A DNA stretch of 64,000 bases from Candidatus Saccharimonadota bacterium. GTDB taxonomy: Bacteria > Patescibacteriota > Saccharimonadia > Saccharimonadales > Saccharimonadaceae. The DNA is taken from NCBI GenBank assembly GCA_017515105.1, contig JAFWHO010000004.1:62001-126000 (forward strand), written 5' to 3'. The position numbers and the translations under genes were made by a program. Below, piece by piece: positions 1-8,000 of this stretch (position 1 is the first letter of the stretch; every line of letters begins with the position of its first letter). Below the pieces are notes generated by a model, which did no database searches, was not told the origin of the DNA, and saw only the letters and a program-made list of their open reading frames with translations.

Positions 1-569
1 GTAAATCGACTTTGATGCATCTTTTGGCTTTGCTCGATAAGCCAACAGAAGGTGAAATATATTTAAATGGCAGGAATACTAGTAAACTCAAGAATCGCAA
101 GCTTAATCGTTTGCGTAATAAAGAATTTGGCTTCGTATTCCAGAGCTTTTTCATGAACGCGAATGACACGGTTTTAAACAATGTCATTTTGCCTCTCAAA
201 ATTGCTGGAATCAGTCGCCGTGAGCGCAAACGCCGTGCTATGGAAGCCCTGGAGGTTGTAGAGCTCGACGATAAAGCAAAGAACAAAGCCAGCGATTTGT
301 CTGGTGGTCAAAAGCAACGTGTTTGCATTGCTCGCGCTATTGTTAATAACCCAAAGGTTATTTTTGCCGATGAGCCAACTGGCAACCTCGATACAGCTAC
401 TGGTGAAAAAATCGAAAAAATTCTTTTTGAATTGAATCGCAAAAAGGGAATTACGTTAATTATTGTTACTCATGATGAGGAGCTTGCTGCTAAATGTAAG
501 CGTCAAATCCGTATCGCTGACGGCCTCGTTGTTTCAGACGAAAAAGTTAAGAAGGGAGGCAAAAAATGA
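1..569 (+). CDS. ABC transporter ATP-binding protein (MacB/LolD type), 5'-truncated
   Basis: ATPase subunit that would power the permease encoded directly downstream. The reading frame is open from base 3; the first codons give the end of a Walker A loop (KST followed by LMHLL), so the start and the first ~40 residues lie outside the window. The ABC signature SGGQKQRVCIARA, Walker B with catalytic Glu (VIFADEPTGNLD) and the H-loop (VTHDEE) are intact. The EPTGNLD form and a short unfused ATPase fit the MacB/LolD/FtsE class, which drives extracellular or cell-envelope processes rather than bulk import. The stop overlaps the next start by 4 nt (ATGA), implying translational coupling. Substrate unknown. 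Confidence 0.92.
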   Translation, partial: KSTLMHLLALLDKPTEGEIYLNGRNTSKLKNRKLNRLRNKEFGFVFQSFFMNANDTVLNNVILPLKIAGISRRERKRRAMEALEVVELDDKAKNKASDLSGGQKQRVCIARAIVNNPKVIFADEPTGNLDTATGEKIEKILFELNRKKGITLIIVTHDEELAAKCKRQIRIADGLVVSDEKVKKGGKK

Positions 570-1870
570 AAACTTTAGATATTCTGCGCGACGCTAATGC
601 CAATTTGTGGCGCAACAAGATTCGCAGTTTTCTCACTATTCTTGCTATATTTATCGGTAGTTTTACGATTATTTTGAACTCCGCCATTAATGCCGGCGTT
701 AATGATTTCATGGATAAGCAGATTTCCAATATGGGTGGTGACGGTTACCTTGAGATGATGCCAACCGAAGCGTATGATACCGCGATGGATCTACTTGGAA
801 GCAACGGTGTTCAGGAATATACCGAGGATAAGGATAACTCAAATGCTTCAGTCTACATCAAAGACGAGCAGATTGAAAAGATCGATGAGATCGATGGCAT
901 TAAATCCTTCCACGTACTCGCAAATTCAACCGCTGATTATGTGACTAGTGATCGAACCGATAAGCGCTATCGTCTCGCGCTTAACCTCGTGGTGCCAGGA
1001 ATCTCATTTGATATGTCTAATGGTCGCACACCGAGTACCGAAGACGATGGCCCTTACGAAATTGCCGTTAATGAAGACTTAGCTCGTGCATTAGGATACG
1101 ACAATGTCTCTGATATTGTCGACCAAACCGTCCAGATCGCCGTGCCAAGCAATCTCAAATGCTACACTGCTACTAAGCGCAGTAAATGTCAAACGATTTT
1201 AGATGTCAAAGTAACCGGCACGCAGGCCCCAGGTATCCTTTCTATGGGTGGTAGCCGTGCTAGTTACGCACTTTGGAGTCGTATCAACGAAATAAACTTC
1301 GAAGGTATGCCAGCCGAGACTAATCGTAGCTACCAAGCTACGGCCGATGTCGAACCCGATAAAATCGATGAAGTGAAGGCTGCTCTTGAAGAAATTGGTC
1401 TTAAAGCCATGTCGGTGGATGACGAGGTCGGCATGTTCCGTACTTTCTTTGATGCTATTTTGATCGTATTTAACATCTTTGGTGCTATCGCCTTGATCGC
1501 TGCATCTATTGGCATCATTAATACTTTATTTATGTCCGTCCAAGAGCGCACCCGCGAAATTGGTCTTGATAAAGCCCTCGGCATGAGTAACGGCAAAGTA
1601 TTCTTTAGTTTTTCCGCTGAAGCTATCATGCTTGGTTTTTGGGGATCGTTTGTTGGTGTAATTATTTCCATAATTATCGGCACCGTCGTAAGCAATCTTG
1701 CACATGAGACTTTCTTAAAGGATTTCCCAACCTTTAGTCTTACGATCTTTGAACCGCTTACCATGATTGGGATCGTGGCAATTATTATGCTTATTGCCTT
1801 CCTCGCTGGTACACTACCAGCTCGCAAAGCCTCCAAGAAAAACCCGATCGACGCATTGCGCTACGAATAA
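566..1870 (+). CDS. ABC transporter permease, MacB/FtsX family
   Basis: 434 aa membrane subunit paired with the preceding ATPase. An N-terminal amphipathic stretch and first membrane segment (about residues 18-40) are followed by a ~250-residue extracytoplasmic domain of the MacB_PCD type. Three C-terminal membrane helices (about 295-425) form the FtsX domain, and the protein ends with the typical LPARKASKKNPIDALRYE. The cytoplasmic ERTREIGLDKALG segment is the usual coupling-helix motif. A GGAGG ribosome-binding site lies just upstream of the ATG. In other bacteria such pairs export peptides, lipoproteins or drugs, or regulate wall hydrolases; nothing here settles which. Confidence 0.93.
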   Translation: MKTLDILRDANANLWRNKIRSFLTILAIFIGSFTIILNSAINAGVNDFMDKQISNMGGDGYLEMMPTEAYDTAMDLLGSNGVQEYTEDKDNSNASVYIKDEQIEKIDEIDGIKSFHVLANSTADYVTSDRTDKRYRLALNLVVPGISFDMSNGRTPSTEDDGPYEIAVNEDLARALGYDNVSDIVDQTVQIAVPSNLKCYTATKRSKCQTILDVKVTGTQAPGILSMGGSRASYALWSRINEINFEGMPAETNRSYQATADVEPDKIDEVKAALEEIGLKAMSVDDEVGMFRTFFDAILIVFNIFGAIALIAASIGIINTLFMSVQERTREIGLDKALGMSNGKVFFSFSAEAIMLGFWGSFVGVIISIIIGTVVSNLAHETFLKDFPTFSLTIFEPLTMIGIVAIIMLIAFLAGTLPARKASKKNPIDALRYE

Positions 1871-1930
1871 TTTGTGGAAATCTAGCCAAAAATCTTATGC
1901 AAAATTGCTTTAAATATTAGCATAATCATG

Positions 1931-2060
1931 TATAATAAAACTTGGAATATTCTATCGTGGAGGTATTTTTGTATAAAAGTACAAGAGTACTGAACCGATA
2001 GGTCCAAGTGGAGTAATTTAAGCGGAAGGATTAGGTGCTAAAGAGGCTAGTATGTGGAGG
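1931..2060 (+). promoter_or_regulatory. Promoter and structured 5' leader of the giant FISUMP gene
   Basis: A TATAAT box at 1931-1936 is followed by ~125 nt of leader. ACTTGG (1940-1945) and CTATCG (1952-1957) can pair with CCAAGT (2004-2009) and CGATAG (1996-2001). Within this lies the small hairpin AGTAC-AAGA-GTACT (1978-1991). The stem also encloses a GGAGG (1959-1963) and a ten-codon frame starting TTG at 1969 and ending TAG at 2001, a possible leader peptide. Two starts are possible for the main gene: GTG 2035 behind GGAAGGA, and ATG 2068 behind GGAGG (2056-2060). The fold and the leader peptide are inferred from sequence only. The rest of 1871-2067 shows nothing else. Confidence 0.45.
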
Positions 2061-2067
2061 TAGATAT

Positions 2068-5000
2068 ATGAAGAAAAGGTGTGTTTTTGCACACCTATTC
2101 GCGTCGACGACTTTGCTTTTTGCTGCGATTATTGGTGTGAATTTCTTGGCTACAACCCATGACGCTTTAGCCGCCGAAAGCACTATTTCTCTTTCTGTGA
2201 CTAGCCATACCTTGTCTGTAGATATTACACCGAATCGTGCTGCTGGGGTTTTTGGTAAGTCGAACAGTAGCACCGTCTCGATTACTACTAACAACTATAC
2301 TGGCTATACGTTTGGCATTAGTGCGAGCTCTTCTGGAACGAATGCAACTAATCTCGTGAACGGCAACGAAGTCCTCGCCTCGATTGAATCGGCGGTTTCG
2401 GAAACGGATTTTGGGGCCGAAGCAAACACTGGTTACAATAACAAATGGGGATATTTACCTAGCAAATTAAACTCAGCTGCCAATACTGATTTTCTTCCTG
2501 CGCCTGACGCTAACGGAAGCATCTTGGACCATACTTCTTCCGCCAACGATGTGGCCAATACTTACACCCTGGCGGTGGGTGCGAGGGTAGACCAGACGGC
2601 AGTGCCGGGTACTTATTCTAATACTTTTGTCCTAACCGTGGTAGCAAATCCTAGTGTTTATGCTATTACTTATGACGCAAATGCTGGAAGCGATATGGTA
2701 ACTAACATGCCGACGCCAAACCCCCTGACTGGGACTTCGGACAATTCGGCTGTAAATATTTCCAGCACAGTACCCGCTCGAGCTGATTATGTGTTTAAAG
2801 GTTGGTGCTCGGTTGCGACTTCAGATCATAACTGTTCTGGTACGGTCTATAACCCAAATGGCGGCGGAACCGATCTCGCTGTTGCTTTAAGCCAGACTGA
2901 TAATAACGTTAAAAGTATTTATGCGATGTGGAAGCCGGAATCGCTTGGGGAATGTGATTCAGAAGAAACTTGTATGCAGAAAGTATCTACTTGTCCTACT
3001 ACTTCAACCAATTTAACAGATGCACGTGATGGTAAAGAATATTCAGTCGTAGAGCTAAATGATGGCAACTGCTGGATGACAAGTAACTTAAGGTTTACGG
3101 GAACAACTCTAGATCCGGAGTTTTCTAATGTAGAATCTGATACTACGATTACTTATGGGGATTTGACAGATGGTGATAGCTATAGTGAAGCGAGAATCCA
3201 TGAAGGCGTAGATGGTAATAATGATCCTACGGTCTGGTATAATTATGCGGCGGCTTCGGCTATGACGATTACTGGCTCATCTAATGGAGCAGATGCAATC
3301 TATGATATTTGTCCTAAAGGGTGGCGTCTTCCAACTAACAACGAAATTGAAGGAATAACCGATTACGTTTCTACATTTAATCCTGTAACTGGCGGCTATT
3401 ATTTCGGCGGCGAATTTAAGAGTACGGGGCGTGCTTACTGGTGGGCTGCTACTCCTGCTAGTTCTTCGAGTCGAAATGGCCTGCGTTTTGAAAGTGGTAG
3501 TCTTGATCCAGGCTATCACAATAGGACCAATGGTTTTTATGTAAGGTGTATTAAGGAGACAAAAAAAATGCAGGACGTTTCTTCTTATGATCTTAGATAT
3601 CTAGCGCCTGATCATGGCGATAATGTCGTTCTCCAAGACGTAAGAGATAGCAAAAGCTATCAAGTGACGAATATAGACGGGACGTACTGGATGACCGAAA
3701 ACTTGCGGTTTACCGGGACTTCGCTTGATCCTACTACTTCAAATGTTGGTTCAGTTACTACGATAACTTATGGGGATTTAACTTCCGGAGACAGTTATGA
3801 TGAGGCCAGAATTCATAGTGGTTCAGACCGCAGTGGCAAACCAACAGTCTGGTACAATTACGCGGCAGCTTCCGCTGCGACGATTACGGGTTATTCGAAC
3901 ATGGACTACGCCGCTTATGATATTTGCCCTAAGGGATGGCGTATGCCTTCTGTCGAAGAGATTAGCAGCATTACGTCCTCTTCGTCTGTTTTTTCACCTG
4001 TGGTTGGAGGGCGCTACGTCAATGGCGCTTTAGAAAATGCGTATATTGGTTTTTGGTGGTCTGCTACAGCCAGCAAGATCAATAGCGCCGTCCGTTATAA
4101 TTTATTTGGATATGGCGATGGTAGCGATTTGGTTGTTGCCGAAAACAATGTTGCTAGATATGCAGGCTTTTATGTAAGATGCGTCAAAGCTGAGCCACAA
4201 ATGCAGGATGTCTCTGCTGATGATCTGAGAAACATAGTACCTTCTCGTGGCGACAATGCGATTTTGCAAGACAAACGAGATGGGAAGAACTATCAGGTGA
4301 CGAATATCGACGGGAATTATTGGATGACGCAGAATCTAAGATTCACTGGCACTGATCTAGATCCTGTTACTTCTAATGTGGAGTCGGCTACTACTATGAC
4401 TTATGGCGATTTAACATCTGGTAACAGCTATGATGAAGCTAGGATCCACACTGGCACAGATGGTGATGGGAATCCTACGGTTTGGTATAACTTTGCGGCG
4501 GCTTCGGCTACATCTATTACAGGAATCTCAAATGAAGCCGATGCAACTGAAGACATATGTCCAGCTGGCTGGAGACTGCCTAATAATGATGAAATTGGCT
4601 CGATTACTTCATATAGGTCAGCTTTTTCTCCTGTTTACGGTGGGAGCTATGGCGATGGCCAGCTTGTTTACTCTGGTAATGGCTACTGGTGGTCTTCAAC
4701 TGCGTCCGGCGCCCCATATCGTCATAGCCTTTATTGGTATAGCAGTGGTTTAGGAACAGATTATTTCAGTAGGGCTCGTGGGTTTTATATCAGGTGCATT
4801 AAAGACATCCCGCAAATGCAGGAAACATCCGCCTATGACCTTAGCAATATGGTTCCCGATCATGGTGACAGTGTAGTTCTACAAGATAAACGAGATGGGA
4901 AGAACTATCAGGTGACGAATATCGACGGGAATTATTGGATGACGCAGAATCTAAGATTCACTGGAACCAATCTAGATCCTTCAGATTCTAACGTAGGTGA

Positions 5001-8000
5001 AGCAACTACGATTACGTATGGAGATCTTACTTCCGGAAATAGTTATGATCAGGCCAGAGTACATACGGGTGTAGATAGCAATGGTAGCCCAACGGTTTGG
5101 TATAACTATGCCGCTGCCTCGGCGATGACAGTGACTGGAGATTCTAATGATACTGGAACGATCTATGATGTCTGTCCTAAAGGTTGGAGGTTACCTAATA
5201 ACAGCGAGATCAGTGATATCGCTTCCGGCACGACCGTTTTTTCTCCTGTTGCCGGTGGGGGCTATAGCAATGGCACAATCTACCAAGGCTCTTCTGGTTA
5301 CGGTTATTGGTGGTCCTCAAATACATATGTAACTACTGGGCGCTATCTCTTGGGTTGGTATGGTACTATTTTTGGCCAAACTTACGCCAACCGAACTGCA
5401 GGGTATTACATAAGATGCATTAAAGACGTTCCTAAAATGCAAGATGTCTCTGCTTCTGACCTCGCCGAAATAGTGCCCAATCATGGGGATAACACTGTTT
5501 TGCAAGATAGCCGGGATGGAAAGAATTATCAGGTGACGAATATCGACGGCAATTACTGGATGACGCAGAATCTACGGTTTACAGGAACCGAATTAGACCC
5601 TTCTTCTTCTAACGTAGAATCGGCTACCACTATTACTTATGGAGAGTTAGCATCTAGTAGTGGCAATAGTTATGATGAAGCAAAAATCCATACCGGTATA
5701 GATAACAAAGGCGATCCTACGGTCTGGTATAATTTCGCTGCCGCTTCAGCGACAACAATTACTGGGTCTTCTAATGGTACAGATGCGACTAGTGATATTT
5801 GCCCTAAAGGATGGAGGCTACCTAATTATGACGAGCTTAGTAAGATTACGTCCTATTCCTCCGTTTTCAAGCCGGTTACTGGTGGTGATTATAGCGGCGG
5901 TACGCTATATGGTCCCGGAAACGGTTACTGGTGGTCATCTACTGCGTCTAGTACTTTACGCCGTTATCGCTTGTATTGGAATGGTGGCAGCCTTGGCACC
6001 AATGATAATAATCGGGTTACTGGGTTTTATATTAGATGTGTTAAAGATATAACACGAATGCAAGAATTATCTGTCGCCAATCTTGAGAGCATAGTTCCTA
6101 ATAGTGGGGATAACACCATTTTACAAGACAGGAGAGACAGAAAAAACTATGAAATTACAAATATCAATGGCGTTTATTGGATGACTCAGAACTTAAGGTT
6201 CACTGAGACATCTCTACATCCTTCTACTTCTAACGTGAAAGAGGCCACTACTATTGTTTATGGCGATCTTACTTCCGGCGGTAGCCTAAATGAGGCCAAG
6301 ATACATTCTGGTACAGATAGTAATGGGAAATCCACCGTTTGGTATAACTACGCCGCCGCCTCGGCAATGACGATTACTGGGGATTCTAATGAAGGTGCCA
6401 CAACTGAAGATGTTTGCCCCGCAGGGTGGAGAATGCCTACACGCTCTGAGGCTGGCAGCATAACTTCCAATACGTCTGACTTTAAGCCCGTTGCCGGTGG
6501 GTACTATAACGTCGTTGGAAGTCTTAGTGACACTGGTAGTATAGGAGATTGGTGGGCTGTTGATGCATATAATACTACAGATCGTTATTATCTTGGATGG
6601 AACAATATTAGCCTAGGCGCAAATGGGCACTCTAGAAGAGAATATGGTTTTTATATAAGATGTATCAAAACAAATGATGGCTATTTGCAGGATGCTGAAT
6701 TAGATGACTTTGTGGAGGGTGAGCAAAAGCTTCTTGCGGACAAACGAGATGGAAATACTTATACGGTGAAGAGAATCAATGGTTCGATATGGATGACGCA
6801 AAACTTAAGATTTACGGGAACTTCTTTAGATCCTTCAACTTCAAATGTTGAATCGGCAACCACTATTACTTATGGTGATTTGTCTTCCGGTAATAGCTAT
6901 GATGAGGCTAGGATTCACACTGGTACGGATAACAATGGCGATCCAACGGTCTGGTATAATTTTGCGGCGGCTTCGGCCATGACAATTACTGGGTCTTCTA
7001 ATGATACAGATGCAGTTTATGATGTCTGTCCTAAGGGCTGGCGATTACCTGCCGAGAATGAGTTCAATGGTATTATTTCTCATGCGACTGGTTTTAATCC
7101 TGTTGCTGGTGGTTACGGCTATAATGGTTCAATTACCACTTCAGGTGTTGGTCATTGGTGGTCTGCTACCAGAAGTGGTAATTCTTCGGGGCGCGCTCGT
7201 TTAGGATGGAATGGGAATGATCTTAACTTAAATTTTTCTAATAGAACCTATGGATTCTATGTCAGATGTATCAAAGCAAATGATGGCTACTTGCAAGACG
7301 CACAAACATCTGATTTTTCGGAAGGAGAACAAAAAACACTTGTAGACAAACGGGATGGAAATGTTTATACGGTAAAGAAGATAAATGGAATGGTGTGGAT
7401 GACTCAGAATCTTCGCTTTACAGGGACTTCTTTGGATCCTGCAACTTCTAATGTGAGTGAAGCAACCACAATTACTTACGGGGATTTGACCACTGGAAAT
7501 AGTTTTAATGAAGCCAGGATTCACACTGGTACGGATAACAATGGCGATCCAACGGTCTGGTATAACTACGCAGCTGCTTCCGCTATGACAATTACTGGCT
7601 CTTCTAATGAGAATGATGCAGCTTATGATATCTGCCCTGGTGGATGGAGGTTACCAACGCAAAGTGAAACTAGGAGTATTACGTCAAATGCTGACGCCTT
7701 TAACCCGGTCGCCGGCGGCAATTATAGTACTGGCGTTTTATCTAATGCTGATTACGGCTACTGGTGGTCTTCTATTGCTACCGATACGACAAATCGATAC
7801 GGTTTGGGATGGTATGGTAGTAGCCTTAATGCATCCAATTACTCTCGGGGTTATGGTTTTTATATTAGGTGTGTAAAGGACGAACCACAAATGCAAGAAG
7901 TCTCTGCTACTGAACTCGGGAACTTGATACCTAATAGTGGAGATAAAACCGTCCTGCAAGATAGTAGAGACGGAAAGAATTACCAGATTACTAACATAGA

